Positions 1 to 8,121 of a DNA stretch of 64,000 nucleotides are shown one piece after another. Each line of letters opens with the position of its first letter. The stretch's first letter is position 1. The notes beneath the pieces are model-generated. The model was not told where the DNA came from and did not search any database. It saw only the letters and a list, made by a program, of their open reading frames with translations. This DNA is from Chryseobacterium balustinum. GTDB lineage: Bacteria; Bacteroidota; Bacteroidia; Flavobacteriales; Weeksellaceae. A program made the translations under genes and the position numbers. Where the stretch lies: positions 124,001-188,000 of the forward strand of contig NZ_FUZE01000002.1 in the NCBI RefSeq assembly GCF_900168205.1. Reading direction: 5' to 3'.

Positions 1-1663
1 CGCTAAAAAAGCAATTACAGAAAATTTCAACAGAGCTTTATTCAATTACGGACAAAGTGAATTTCTGGATGATATTCGAGAAACAATTATTGACGACCAA
101 AGAGTTTTGGCGGTAAAATCTGCATACAAAAAAAGAGTTGCAGGAAGAGTTTTAGGACTTTCAAAAACTGGCTCTATCACTTACATGCAGCCAGATTCTG
201 TAGTAAAACATTATTTCAAACTTAAAGAAAGCCAGGAAGAAGAAAAGAAGGAAATTGATAAGATCCTGAGAAAACTAACGGCAGAATTGGCAGAATTTCA
301 ACCTCAGCTCTGGAGATACCAAATGTATATTTTCGATCTTGACTTAACGAGAGCAAAATCGAAATTTGCAGAGCTAGTCAACGGAGTTTTACCGAAAATC
401 AACCGTCACAGAACCTTACGATTAAAAGAAGCTTTTCATCCTTTATTATTTTTAAGAAATAAAGCAGAAAATAAGACAATTTACCCGCAGACATTAGCTT
501 TAACAGACCACAACAGAATTATCTGTATTTCCGGACCGAATGCTGGAGGAAAATCTATTACGCTAAAAACTGTAGGATTGCTTCAATTAATGATTCAGAG
601 TGGAATTTTGGTTCCGACCCATCCAAAATCTGAAATGTTTTTCTTTGATAAAATAATGACAGATATTGGTGATAATCAATCTATTGAAAATCATCTTTCG
701 ACCTATTCTTCAAGATTAAAGAAAATGGGCGGAATTATCCGGGAGGCCGATGGAGAAACCCTTTTACTGATTGACGAATTCGGAACAGGATCTGATCCTG
801 AATTAGGTGGCGCTTTGGCTGAAAGTTTCTTAGAGTTTTTCTATGACAAGAAGAGTTTTGCAATTATTACGACGCATTACACCAACATCAAACTGGTTGT
901 AGAAGAGCTTCCTAACGCGCAAAATGCAGCAATGCTTTTCAATGAAGAAACGCTGGAACCAATGTACAAATTGGAAATCGGACAAGCCGGAAGTTCGTTT
1001 ACGTTTGAAGTTGCTGAAAAGAATAAAATTCCGCGATTTATCATTCATTCTGCGAAGAAAAAAGTGGAACATGATATCGTGAATTTAGATAAAACGATTG
1101 TAAAGCTTCAGCAGGAAAAATACGAAGTTGAAAAACTGAAAACCGACCTTGCCGAAAGAAAAGAATCTGTGGAAGACAAGCGTGATAATCTGCAAAAGTT
1201 AAACGAACAGCTACAGCAAAAGTTATTCAATTTTCAGAAATTGTATGAAGATGAACATCGTAAGCTACAGTTCGGAACTAAAATAGAAGGTTTTATCGAC
1301 AGCTATGTAAAAGGTAAATCGAGGAAAGATGTTGTGAAAGATTTTGTGAAAATTCTGGAGCAGGAAAAATTCAGAAAGATTGGAGCCGATAAAGATGAGT
1401 CTAAACGTCTTCAAGTCGTAAAAAGAAAAATTACGCAACAATTGAAGAAAGAAGATGTCATCGAAAAAATTACCGAAACCAACGAAAAGATCGAGGAAAA
1501 ACGTAAAGTAGACCGTGCTGTCTGGATGAAAGAAGGGCAACGCGTGAGAATTACCGGAAGTACAAGTGTGGGAACGATTGAAAAAATATCGAGAAATAAA
1601 GTGACAGTAAATTACGGTACTTTTAAGACGATGATTGATGCGGATGAATTGGAAAGGATCTAA
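1..1663 (+). CDS. mutS2: MutS2-family ATPase, 5' end outside window
   Basis: The frame is open from base 2, so the N-terminus lies outside the window; 553 residues are visible. MutS2 proteins bind branched DNA or stalled ribosomes and use a MutS-type ATPase. Seen here: Walker A GPNAGGKS near base 535, Walker B LLLIDEFGTGSDPE near 765, a long charged coiled coil (about 1080-1500), and a KOW-like segment at the C-terminus (GQRVRITGSTSVGTIEK). The protein ends right after this segment, so the Smr nuclease domain found at the end of Bacillus MutS2 is absent. An internal TTG at 107 is not the real start because conserved frame continues upstream. Family confident; role inferred. Confidence 0.9.
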   Translation, partial: AKKAITENFNRALFNYGQSEFLDDIRETIIDDQRVLAVKSAYKKRVAGRVLGLSKTGSITYMQPDSVVKHYFKLKESQEEEKKEIDKILRKLTAELAEFQPQLWRYQMYIFDLDLTRAKSKFAELVNGVLPKINRHRTLRLKEAFHPLLFLRNKAENKTIYPQTLALTDHNRIICISGPNAGGKSITLKTVGLLQLMIQSGILVPTHPKSEMFFFDKIMTDIGDNQSIENHLSTYSSRLKKMGGIIREADGETLLLIDEFGTGSDPELGGALAESFLEFFYDKKSFAIITTHYTNIKLVVEELPNAQNAAMLFNEETLEPMYKLEIGQAGSSFTFEVAEKNKIPRFIIHSAKKKVEHDIVNLDKTIVKLQQEKYEVEKLKTDLAERKESVEDKRDNLQKLNEQLQQKLFNFQKLYEDEHRKLQFGTKIEGFIDSYVKGKSRKDVVKDFVKILEQEKFRKIGADKDESKRLQVVKRKITQQLKKEDVIEKITETNEKIEEKRKVDRAVWMKEGQRVRITGSTSVGTIEKISRNKVTVNYGTFKTMIDADELERI

Positions 1664-1796
1664 TTTTGAATTAATTTTCAACGCAAAGATTATCTTCTAC
1701 TTCTAATATTTTAAAGGGCAAAGAGTCGCGAACAAGTCGCTTAAGCTTGAATACACAAACGATTTATCAAATTATTTTATTGATTATTAATTTTAA

Positions 1797-2285
1797 ATGA
1801 CTGTAAAAACACATATTACGCTTAAAGATTTTTTGAATTTTAATATTAAGAATTCATTGCCGAGAATTATTATTTTCTCTTTTATTATCCTGATATTTTT
1901 GGGTTTAAATTTTTATAATACAGAACGCGATACAGAGAATATCTTACAATCTGCATCGATTTGGTTTGCTGCTGTTTTTGTTTTTATTATCATCCGATCT
2001 TATTTCCGTTTGAAAAATGCTTTTTATTCTAACAAGAAAATTCAGGAAGAGATTGTTTATACTTTCACTGATGAAAAAGTTCAGACCAAAGGCGAAACTT
2101 TCGAAGGAGATTTCGCTTGGAATACAGTCTACAAGATTAAAGAAACCAAAGACTGGCTTTTGATTTATCAAAGTAAAATGACGATGAATATGGTTCCGAA
2201 AAAATATTTTTCACAAAGTGAAATTATAGAATTAAGGAAAATTATTGAAAAAAATAATGTGAAAGCAAAACTTAGAAATGATTAA
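1797..2285 (+). CDS. YcxB-like two-TM membrane protein
   Basis: A 162-residue protein. Two hydrophobic segments lie at about residues 23-40 and 54-68. A soluble C-terminal half (about 85-155) has the pattern of YcxB domains: a TFTDEKVQTKG strand followed by W-x-x-V-Y-K-I-K and a final V-P-K-K-Y-F. The role of YcxB proteins is not known. It stands alone 130 bp after mutS2 and ends at a bidirectional terminator facing the T9SS protein. A second protein of similar plan is at 61000-61536. Family assignment is from the pattern only. Confidence 0.7.
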   Translation: MTVKTHITLKDFLNFNIKNSLPRIIIFSFIILIFLGLNFYNTERDTENILQSASIWFAAVFVFIIIRSYFRLKNAFYSNKKIQEEIVYTFTDEKVQTKGETFEGDFAWNTVYKIKETKDWLLIYQSKMTMNMVPKKYFSQSEIIELRKIIEKNNVKAKLRND

Positions 2286-2306
2286 AAAAATCATTTTAAT
2301 ATAAAA

Positions 2307-2332
2307 ATAGAGCGCTGTAACTGGCGCTCTAT
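2307..2332. terminator. Bidirectional intrinsic terminator
   Basis: A 9-bp perfect stem (ATAGAGCGC / GCGCTCTAT) with an 8-base loop, preceded by an A-run and followed by a T-rich tract. It sits between the convergent YcxB-like gene and the T9SS protein gene and can serve both. Confidence 0.85.
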
Positions 2333-2336
2333 TCTT

Positions 2337-3434
2337 TTATTTCTTAATAAATTTAAACCTTGAATTTTCTTTTTCCTTTAATACAATAAAATATATTCCT
2401 TTTTCTAAATGACCCACATTCACTGTTTTATTCTTAGTTATCCCTTCGCTTAGCTTTTGTCCTGCAGCGTTGTAGATCTCAAAATCTATATCTGAGGAAA
2501 TTCCTGAAATACTCAAAACATCTGAGGTTGGATTTGGGTAAATACTGATTTCTTTATTTTTATTAATTTCAGTTGTTGCAAGATTAGCTTCTGTTGATAA
2601 ATACACATCATAATCCTCAACCTCACCGTACCCAAAATTACCACAACCGTTTGTAACTGCCGTATTTGAAAAAATAACTCTCATCGTAACAGCACAACTT
2701 ATATTTCCGCCAACCGAAGCTAAAGACGGAACGCTAAACATATTTGTACTAACATTTGCCGAACTTGATGTATGATTCATAATTATTTCGCTTGTTTCGA
2801 AAGTTCCATTTGCATTAAAATCGATCCAAACCGCTACAAAAGCTGCATTTGGATTGATTGCACCTATTTTGGTAGCAGAAATCATATTGTTTGCAGAACC
2901 CCAAGTTAAATAAACTTTACGACTAGCATCGGGACGATAATCGGTGTATAAAGATGCAGCCGAATTGCTTATCATTTGGGATAAACCAGTTGAGGAAGGA
3001 GTAATCGTAACATTCGAAAGATGCATAAGACCTGAATTTGCTGACTCTGATGTACAATAATTGAGTTTTGTATTAAAAACCACTAAAGTTGACCACGCAC
3101 CTTGAACATTATTACAAAGTTTAGCAATCTGTAATTCATACGCTGTGCATGGCATTAAACCATTCAAATTATAAAAGTTCTGGTTTCCCGGTACAGGTGG
3201 TGAGCTCCACGGAAAATTTCCGACGGGTCTGTATCGTAAAGTATAATTTGAAGTATTCGGATCATTTGCCCAACTCACTGTTGCTGCTGTATGTGTAATA
3301 CTTGTCATAGTAACATTTGCCGGAGCCAATAGATCGCAGAAAAATTCAGGCTTTGTTTTATCAGGCATGCTTTTTCCCTGATAAAAAGTAGTTCCTAATA
3401 AGAAGAGAAATAAATAGAGTAAATTTTTGATCAT
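2337..3434 (-). CDS. T9SS-secreted protein with fibronectin type III and GEVEDY domains
   Basis: A 365-residue extracellular protein. A signal peptide occupies about residues 1-20. A fibronectin type III domain spans about 37-125 (VSWANDPNTSNYTLRYRP). A domain ending in the GEVEDYDV motif spans about 130-280; this type is common in Bacteroidota secreted proteins. A type IX sorting domain is at about 290-365 (ISIYPNPTSDVLSISG, then GIYFIVL and a basic end). It is therefore exported by Sec and then across the outer membrane by T9SS. There is no catalytic domain, so adhesion or binding is likely. It is divergent from the small membrane protein gene at 3497, with a short AT-rich gap holding two copies of AAATATTTTT. 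Confidence 0.88.
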   Translation of the reverse strand: MIKNLLYLFLFLLGTTFYQGKSMPDKTKPEFFCDLLAPANVTMTSITHTAATVSWANDPNTSNYTLRYRPVGNFPWSSPPVPGNQNFYNLNGLMPCTAYELQIAKLCNNVQGAWSTLVVFNTKLNYCTSESANSGLMHLSNVTITPSSTGLSQMISNSAASLYTDYRPDASRKVYLTWGSANNMISATKIGAINPNAAFVAVWIDFNANGTFETSEIIMNHTSSSANVSTNMFSVPSLASVGGNISCAVTMRVIFSNTAVTNGCGNFGYGEVEDYDVYLSTEANLATTEINKNKEISIYPNPTSDVLSISGISSDIDFEIYNAAGQKLSEGITKNKTVNVGHLEKGIYFIVLKEKENSRFKFIKK

Positions 3435-3496
3435 GTAATTAGTTTTTTTTAAATATTTTTAAATATTTTTAAAAATAACAAAATATTCTTCAATAA

Positions 3497-3805
3497 GTGA
3501 TTAAAACTTTATTCTTATTTTTGAACATGCTTGTCAATCTTAAAATATTGTGGATCTTTTACAGGAAACTTCTTATTCCGGGAGTTTTGTTTTCTTTATT
3601 GGCTAGCTTTCCAAATGGTTTTAATTTGAATAGCTTTGGATTAAGCTTTTTACTTATACTTCCTTTAATGCATTATTTTATTTATGAATTAAGATTTAAA
3701 AGAGAATATTTATTTTTTGCCAATTTTGGATTTTCAAGATTATTTCTTTGGGGATTAACATTTTTTTTAAGTTTAACAATAAATATCATTACAAAATTTT
3801 TATGA
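3497..3805 (+). CDS. Small three-TM membrane protein, partner of ABC ATPase
   Basis: A hydrophobic protein of 102 residues from a GTG at 3497, or 92 from the ATG at 3527; the second is at least as likely. About three membrane segments are visible (LLIPGVLFSLLASF, LSFLLILPLMHYFIY, LFLWGLTFFLSLTINI). I do not recognise a named family. Its stop overlaps the start of the ABC ATPase (ATGA), so the two are translationally coupled and probably form a complex. It is too short for a normal ABC permease unless it acts as an oligomer. Confidence 0.7.
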   Translation: MIKTLFLFLNMLVNLKILWIFYRKLLIPGVLFSLLASFPNGFNLNSFGLSFLLILPLMHYFIYELRFKREYLFFANFGFSRLFLWGLTFFLSLTINIITKFL

Positions 3806-4464
3806 GCATATTACATATTGACAGCTTAACAAAATCTTATAGGTCAAAGAAAATTTTACAAGATATTTACTTACGTTGTGAAACAGGAAAAATTATTGGA
3901 GTTCTAGGGAGAATAGGAGAAGGGAAAACTACTTTATTACAAATTATTTTTGGAACAATTAAAGCTGATTTTCAATTTATCAAATTAAATAATGAAATTC
4001 TTACTAAACAATCTGACAGAAAAAATAAAATAGCTTATTTATCTCAACAGCCTATGTTTCCAAAAAACATAAAAGTCAGAAAATTAATTTCTCTTTTTTG
4101 CGACTCTAAAAACACTGAAAAGCTTTATTCTCTGAATTTAGTACAACCTTTTTTAGATAAATCTTTAAGAAATCTTTCGGGCGGGGAAACAAAACTTATG
4201 GAGGTTTTAATTATTATATATTCTAAAGCAGAATTTATTTTGCTTGAGCAACCATACAGCGGACTTTCACCAATATTCACAGAAAAATTAAAGAAAATCA
4301 TTAAAGAAATTTCCAAAGAAAAAGGCTTTATTATTTCAGATTTCAATGCTCAACAAGCAATAGATATTTCGGATAAAATTTATCTTCTTTCTGATAGCCA
4401 TTTAAAACCAATTAAAGATTTAAAAGAATTGCAACAGTATTATTATCTTCCAAAAAATATTTAA
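3802..4464 (+). CDS. ABC ATPase with substituted catalytic residues
   Basis: A 220-residue ABC nucleotide-binding protein; the start is the ATG overlapping the upstream stop. Walker A is GRIGEGKT (residues 36-43), the Q-loop YLSQQP is near 79, and the signature LSGGE is at 125-129. The Walker B end reads LLEQP (147-151) where the family has LLDEP, so the catalytic Glu is Gln (150). The switch region reads ISDFN where LptB-like proteins have a DHN motif, so the H-loop His is Phe (181). ATP binding should be retained and hydrolysis weakened or lost. This is inference from sequence; the family is certain. Confidence 0.88.
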   Translation: MSILHIDSLTKSYRSKKILQDIYLRCETGKIIGVLGRIGEGKTTLLQIIFGTIKADFQFIKLNNEILTKQSDRKNKIAYLSQQPMFPKNIKVRKLISLFCDSKNTEKLYSLNLVQPFLDKSLRNLSGGETKLMEVLIIIYSKAEFILLEQPYSGLSPIFTEKLKKIIKEISKEKGFIISDFNAQQAIDISDKIYLLSDSHLKPIKDLKELQQYYYLPKNI

Positions 4465-4497
4465 TTTATATCTTTGAGCCATAAATATTCATTTACA

Positions 4498-5295
4498 ATG
4501 ACTTTCATCTACAAAGCAATCTATTTATCGCTATTCAGTATTTTTTCTTGTACTTTGATCAACGCCCAAGATAAAGTTCCTTTTGGGGTTGTAAAAGCCG
4601 AAGAAGGTTATGCAATGGTGCGTGTACACAAAGAAGATTACCGTAAGATTGTTGACAAAATCAGGATGAAAAGAGGAGACGTTTTCGTGTATGTAAAACC
4701 TGCTCCCGGAGAAACTGAATGGATCTGGATAAAATATCCAGAAAAAGAAGAGCTTCCAAAACCTTTTGTAAGATACGACAGTCTTAATAAAGAAGGAATG
4801 GTGAATAAAGGCCGTATTGCATTTATCGATCAGCTCCCAAAATTTACTCCGGTATTATCTAAAAACGGAAGATCGATTACTTTTACTGATAATAACAACC
4901 AAAAGATACCACCCGCTCAAAGAACAAAAGTGGTGATTGATATTTATCCTTCAAGCGCAAAATTCAAAAAGCAGGAAAAAGATGCGGAAGGAAACATCAT
5001 TAAAATCGACAAACAAAAACCTTGGGGCATCAGCAAAGAACTTCCTGAAGATTTAAAGGAAGTAAAATCGGTACGTGTACAACAACCGGGAAGAGGTTCT
5101 GTTTTTGTGAGAGAAGCCATCAAAAATATGTTTCAGCCTACGATGGATTTTGAAAATATGGGTGTAACCTCCATTGACGATGATCATATTTTTCTTTATA
5201 TGATTAATGGTTCAGGGAAAGACCGATACACTACTTTTTGGACAATCAAAGAAGGAAGAGCCATCAGTCAGATTGTTTACGCCAATCCTGAATAA
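4498..5295 (+). CDS. Secreted protein of unknown function
   Basis: A 265-residue protein starting at the ATG at 4498, giving a clear signal peptide (YKAIYLSLFSIFSCTLINAQ). An in-frame TTG at 4474 would extend it by eight residues but weakens the signal peptide. The mature part is basic and hydrophilic, with many K and E residues and a region GISKELPEDLKEV near residue 190. No catalytic motif and no sorting domain were seen, so it is probably periplasmic. I do not recognise the family. It begins 33 bp after the ABC ATPase and may share its transcript. Confidence 0.75.
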   Translation: MTFIYKAIYLSLFSIFSCTLINAQDKVPFGVVKAEEGYAMVRVHKEDYRKIVDKIRMKRGDVFVYVKPAPGETEWIWIKYPEKEELPKPFVRYDSLNKEGMVNKGRIAFIDQLPKFTPVLSKNGRSITFTDNNNQKIPPAQRTKVVIDIYPSSAKFKKQEKDAEGNIIKIDKQKPWGISKELPEDLKEVKSVRVQQPGRGSVFVREAIKNMFQPTMDFENMGVTSIDDDHIFLYMINGSGKDRYTTFWTIKEGRAISQIVYANPE

Positions 5296-5321
5296 AATTA
5301 AAAAGTCTAGTTTATTATTCT

Positions 5322-5329
5322 TATTTTTG
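5322..5329 (+). promoter_or_regulatory. -7 promoter box for riboswitch transcript
   Basis: TATTTTTG matches the Bacteroidota -7 consensus TAnnTTTG. It lies about 55 bp before the riboswitch and 330 bp before the thioesterase start. No clear TTG box at -33. Confidence 0.5.
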
Positions 5330-5384
5330 CACTCGAAAAGTATTTAGCTTTTGAGACATTGCTTCATGCTAATACTTTTCAAGA

Positions 5385-5532
5385 AACTGGTTCTGTTTAA
5401 CCGCAGATTAAAAGGGAATCGTGTGAAAATCACGAACTGTCGCGCAACTGTAAGTAACCGAAGTCTTTATAGAAACCACTGTGCAAAAGCATGGGAAGGA
5501 ATAAAGATGGTACAAGTCAGGAGACCTGCCTA
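5385..5532 (+). promoter_or_regulatory. Cobalamin riboswitch
   Basis: The ordered conserved elements of the adenosylcobalamin-type riboswitch are present. AAAAGGGAA is at 5410-5418. A short hairpin GTGtgaaaatCAC follows. Then come the core GCGCAACTGTAAG (5442-5454), CCACTG (5476-5481), ATGGGAAGG (5491-5499) and AAGTCAGGAGACCTGCC (5514-5530), the B12-box region. In Bacteroidota this element normally precedes B12 receptor or B12-pathway genes. Here the first downstream gene is a hotdog thioesterase at 5661. No strong expression-platform hairpin is obvious between 5532 and 5661. Confidence 0.93.
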
Positions 5533-5660
5533 TTTCTTTAGACAAAAACTTTCGCGATTTGAAGTTTATTGATCTCATAGCTTTTTCAGGAATTTCATGT
5601 TTCTGGATAATTCTTTTGGTTTCAATATCATTTCATTTTCGCTTTAATTAATAATGAAAT

Positions 5661-6044
5661 ATGACTACAGAAGAAAGAATTCAATCATCGGAAACCCGAA
5701 TTTTCAAAGCCGTTTTCCCTAATACAACCAATCATTACGATACCCTTTTTGGAGGAACCGCCATGCAATTAATGGATGAAGTTGCCTTTATTACTGCAAC
5801 AAGATTTGCAAGAAAGCGTGTGGTAACCGTAAGCAGCGATAAAATAGATTTTAAAAAACCTATTCCTGCAGGAACAATTGTTGAGCTTATCGGAAAAGTT
5901 TCACACGTTGGAAAAACGAGTATGAAAGTGAATGTAGAAATCTACACCGAGCAAATGTATTCTTACGAAAGAGAGAAAGCGATTGTCGGAGATTTTACTT
6001 TTGTGGCGATTGATGAGTTTAAGAAACCAATTCAAATACTATAG
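5661..6044 (+). CDS. Acyl-CoA thioesterase, hotdog fold (YciA/ACOT type)
   Basis: A 127-residue single hotdog-domain protein. It should hydrolyse acyl-CoA thioesters to free acid and CoA in the cytoplasm. The family fingerprint is clear: the N-terminal FPNTTNHYDTLFGGTAMQLMDE (N24, G31, D39), then a VTVSSDKIDFKKPIPAGTIV strand. Length fits the YciA/ACOT group. It is the first gene behind a cobalamin riboswitch, in the same orientation, and is followed by two terminator hairpins, so it is a single-gene unit. Substrate unknown; regulation by B12 is inferred from position. Confidence 0.88.
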   Translation: MTTEERIQSSETRIFKAVFPNTTNHYDTLFGGTAMQLMDEVAFITATRFARKRVVTVSSDKIDFKKPIPAGTIVELIGKVSHVGKTSMKVNVEIYTEQMYSYEREKAIVGDFTFVAIDEFKKPIQIL

Positions 6045-6051
6045 ATAGAAA

Positions 6052-6080
6052 AATTTCGGCAACTGACAGTTGCCGAAATT
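6052..6080 (+). terminator. Intrinsic terminator after thioesterase
   Basis: A near-perfect inverted repeat with arms AATTTCGGCAAC / GTTGCCGAAATT around TGACA, followed by a T-rich tract. Confidence 0.8.
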
Positions 6081-6094
6081 CATTTCTTTTACCT

Positions 6095-6132
6095 AAGTTT
6101 TCGACAAATAAAGCCTGCCGAAAACTTTTTTA
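6095..6132 (+). terminator. Second terminator-like hairpin
   Basis: Arms AAGTTTTCG / CGAAAACTT (6095-6103 and 6119-6127) followed directly by a T-run. It backs up the hairpin at 6052. Confidence 0.55.
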
Positions 6133-6214
6133 TTTATCTTCTAAATTTCTTCAAACCTCAAGGGCTAATTTCACAAAAATTGAAAATCTGTAAAATTTAC
6201 GAACGTATGAAAAA

Positions 6215-6805
6215 CTATCTTAAGACTTTTTCGTTCTCTAAATTTAAGTTTAATAAAGTCTGAAAAGCATCTCCCATTTCATCAGAAGCCCTGCTGATTG
6301 CATTTTCAAGCATATTTCTTATTTGCAGTTCGGTTACTTTAGCTTCAGTCCAGCTTTTTCCTGAAGTATAAGTATTGAGAATAAAAGGCATAATTCTGTC
6401 AATTGCGCACGCAAAAATGGCATCGGGAGTTTGTTCTTCTTCAAATTCAAGCCAAAGATTGAAAAATTCTGAACGGATTGGCTCATCTAAAATTCCAAAA
6501 ATATTTTGAGCAGATTGCTTTTCTCTTTCAAATTTTCCGACCATTGCGGCTTCATCAAAAAGAAAAGTATCACCCGCTTCAATCTCAACCAGATCATGAA
6601 TAGAAAGCATTCTGATTACTCTCAATAAATCAATATCGGCTCTGTTTTTGGCATACGGAAAAAGAATTTGAGCAAGAATAATGATTTGCCAAGAATGTTC
6701 CGCGGTATTTTCTCTTCTGGAATCATCTGCATTATAATTTCTTCTTTGTACATTTTTCAGAGCATCTACGGCGATGATAAAATCAATTTCTTTCTGTATT
6801 TTCAT
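6215..6805 (-). CDS. HD-domain hydrolase (YfbR/HDDC2-like 5'-nucleotidase)
   Basis: A 196-residue protein from the ATG at 6805; the frame is open further upstream but the family begins with MKIQKEIDFIIAVDALK. HD metal-binding residues are visible as AEHSW, then SIHDLVEIEAGD, and a later Asp in CAIDRIMP. Relatives of the HDDC2/YfbR type dephosphorylate deoxynucleoside monophosphates. The gene overlaps the end of the upstream secreted-protein gene by 23 bp, so both are on one transcript. Family is solid; the exact substrate is not shown. Confidence 0.85.
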   Translation of the reverse strand: MKIQKEIDFIIAVDALKNVQRRNYNADDSRRENTAEHSWQIIILAQILFPYAKNRADIDLLRVIRMLSIHDLVEIEAGDTFLFDEAAMVGKFEREKQSAQNIFGILDEPIRSEFFNLWLEFEEEQTPDAIFACAIDRIMPFILNTYTSGKSWTEAKVTELQIRNMLENAISRASDEMGDAFQTLLNLNLENEKVLR

Positions 6806-7478
6806 TATTTTCTTCTTTAAAATATACCTCTCTAGGGTAAATGGTGGTTTTTGCAAACCATTTATAATCTATAAATTCTCTTTTTATGGTGGTTACTTTT
6901 TTAAGATCACTGGTATCTTCTTCAAATTCTAAGACCTTCAAAAGTCCTCTTTCGGGAACGAAAAGATACTCTGATGTAAGATTCCAGCAACAGCCATTTT
7001 TTAAATAAGCAGTAATCTTCTTACGATCAGAATCTACTGTAAACATTCCGGAATTTGAACGAACCAAATTGGTAAGCTCATCATTTAGCATCAATTGTTG
7101 CGTAGAAGAATCACTTAAATAAACCTCAAAAAAAGGGCTTCCCTGATTATTATTTCCGTTTCTAATGGCAACATCTTCAGCTCCGTCAAAATTAAAATCA
7201 TCAAAAACAACCGATTTTTTTAATGAATCTAAAGCCGGCTTTCGATTTTCATTTAAATCTAAATAAAAATTACCTGAAGATAAAGTCTGGTATTTCTTCA
7301 TTGAACTTTTATCATAAAGATCAATGATCGTTTTCCCACTACACTGATTCTCAGTACAATTTTCGGCAGTAACAATAACATTAAATTTTTCTGAAACATT
7401 TGGTAACTCAAAAAAGTTTTGTGCACTGCAAAGTCCACCTAAAAGAACTGATGTCATTAGAAATCTAGAGTAATTCAT
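6783..7478 (-). CDS. Secreted XAC2610-like protein
   Basis: A 231-residue protein with an N-terminal signal peptide (residues 1-19, cleaved near CSA-QN). The middle contains an FG-GAP-like motif, VVFDDFNFDGAEDVAIRNG (about residue 90), typical of XAC2610-type and VCBS-like exported proteins. A paired cysteine NGCCWN is near residue 162. Function is unknown; probably periplasmic. Its 3' end overlaps the HD-domain gene by 23 bp. A TATATTTG box on the minus strand (7534-7541) is a candidate promoter. Confidence 0.7.
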   Translation of the reverse strand: MNYSRFLMTSVLLGGLCSAQNFFELPNVSEKFNVIVTAENCTENQCSGKTIIDLYDKSSMKKYQTLSSGNFYLDLNENRKPALDSLKKSVVFDDFNFDGAEDVAIRNGNNNQGSPFFEVYLSDSSTQQLMLNDELTNLVRSNSGMFTVDSDRKKITAYLKNGCCWNLTSEYLFVPERGLLKVLEFEEDTSDLKKVTTIKREFIDYKWFAKTTIYPREVYFKEENNENTERN

Positions 7479-7780
7479 GGCTGGTTAGTTTTAAGATCAA
7501 AATTTCAGAATGAAAATCTGGAAAACTTGATAACAAATATAAAAATTTAAGATCAAAACTGGGCTTATTTATCATAATTAATAATTGATCGGATTTTTAA
7601 AACAAATTTATATAACTGATTTACAATATCTTAAATACTTTTTAAAAATAATTTCACTACTTTGCATTGCATATTACCATTTTAATTACATATCTTTGTA
7701 ATGTAAAATAAGAATAGGTTCAACTAGCTAGGAACCGAAATCTGAAAATTTATATAACTAATTAACAAAACCTATTAAAG
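7479..7780. other. Divergent intergenic region
   Basis: About 300 bp between the secreted protein gene (leftward) and padR (rightward). It holds a candidate minus-strand -7 box (CAAATATA on the plus strand, 7534-7541), the padR promoter and inverted repeat (separate entry), and in the padR leader a short hairpin GGTTC / GAACC around 7714-7733. No gene was seen. Confidence 0.6.
7661..7706 (+). promoter_or_regulatory. padR promoter with overlapping inverted repeat
   Basis: TTGC (7667-7670), 20 bp, then TATCTTTG (7691-7698) fits the Bacteroidota promoter plan. A palindrome TTACAT-N9-ATGTAA (7686-7691 and 7701-7706) straddles the -7 box. PadR proteins bind short inverted repeats at their own promoters, so this is a candidate autoregulatory operator. 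The binding is inference. Confidence 0.6.
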
Positions 7781-8110
7781 ATGAATACCGAAAATACCAA
7801 AGCGCAAATGCGAAAAGGGATTCTGGAATTCTGTATTTTAAGCCTCATCAATAACCGCGAAATGTATGTTTCTGATTTAATTGATGAGCTGAAAAAAGGA
7901 AAACTGGATGTCGTGGAAGGAACACTCTACCCTCTTTTAACCCGATTAAAAAACGGAGAGTTTCTCTCTTACAGATGGGAAGAATCTACAGGAGGCCCAC
8001 CCAGAAAATATTATCAGATTACAAAAAAAGGAGAAACTTTTTTATCTGAATTACAAAACACCTGGAAAGAATTGACAGATTCTGTAACCCAAATCACTCA
8101 AAAACACTAA
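7781..8110 (+). CDS. PadR family transcriptional regulator
   Basis: A 109-residue winged-helix repressor. Family motifs: RKGILEFCILSLI at the N-terminus, the wing region VVEGTLYPLLTRLKNGEFL, and ESTGGPPRKYYQITKKGE. It is followed 11 bp later by a PspC-domain membrane protein, a frequent pairing in Bacteroidota and Firmicutes where PadR represses an envelope-stress membrane protein. An inverted repeat over its own -7 box suggests autoregulation. The ligand is unknown. Confidence 0.93.
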   Translation: MNTENTKAQMRKGILEFCILSLINNREMYVSDLIDELKKGKLDVVEGTLYPLLTRLKNGEFLSYRWEESTGGPPRKYYQITKKGETFLSELQNTWKELTDSVTQITQKH

Positions 8111-8121
8111 AAACAAAAGCT

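Noticed and set aside
4142..4168. CAACCTTTTTTAG..TCTTTAAG resembling the GCAACC-N16-TCTT element
   Set aside because: It lies inside the ABC ATPase coding sequence and the first box and spacing do not match.
4125..4346. Minus-strand reading frame inside the ABC ATPase gene
   Set aside because: Shadow frame; the plus-strand frame has clear Walker and signature motifs.
5351..5572. A 73-residue plus-strand reading frame
   Set aside because: It lies over the cobalamin riboswitch and its sequence is explained by conserved RNA elements.
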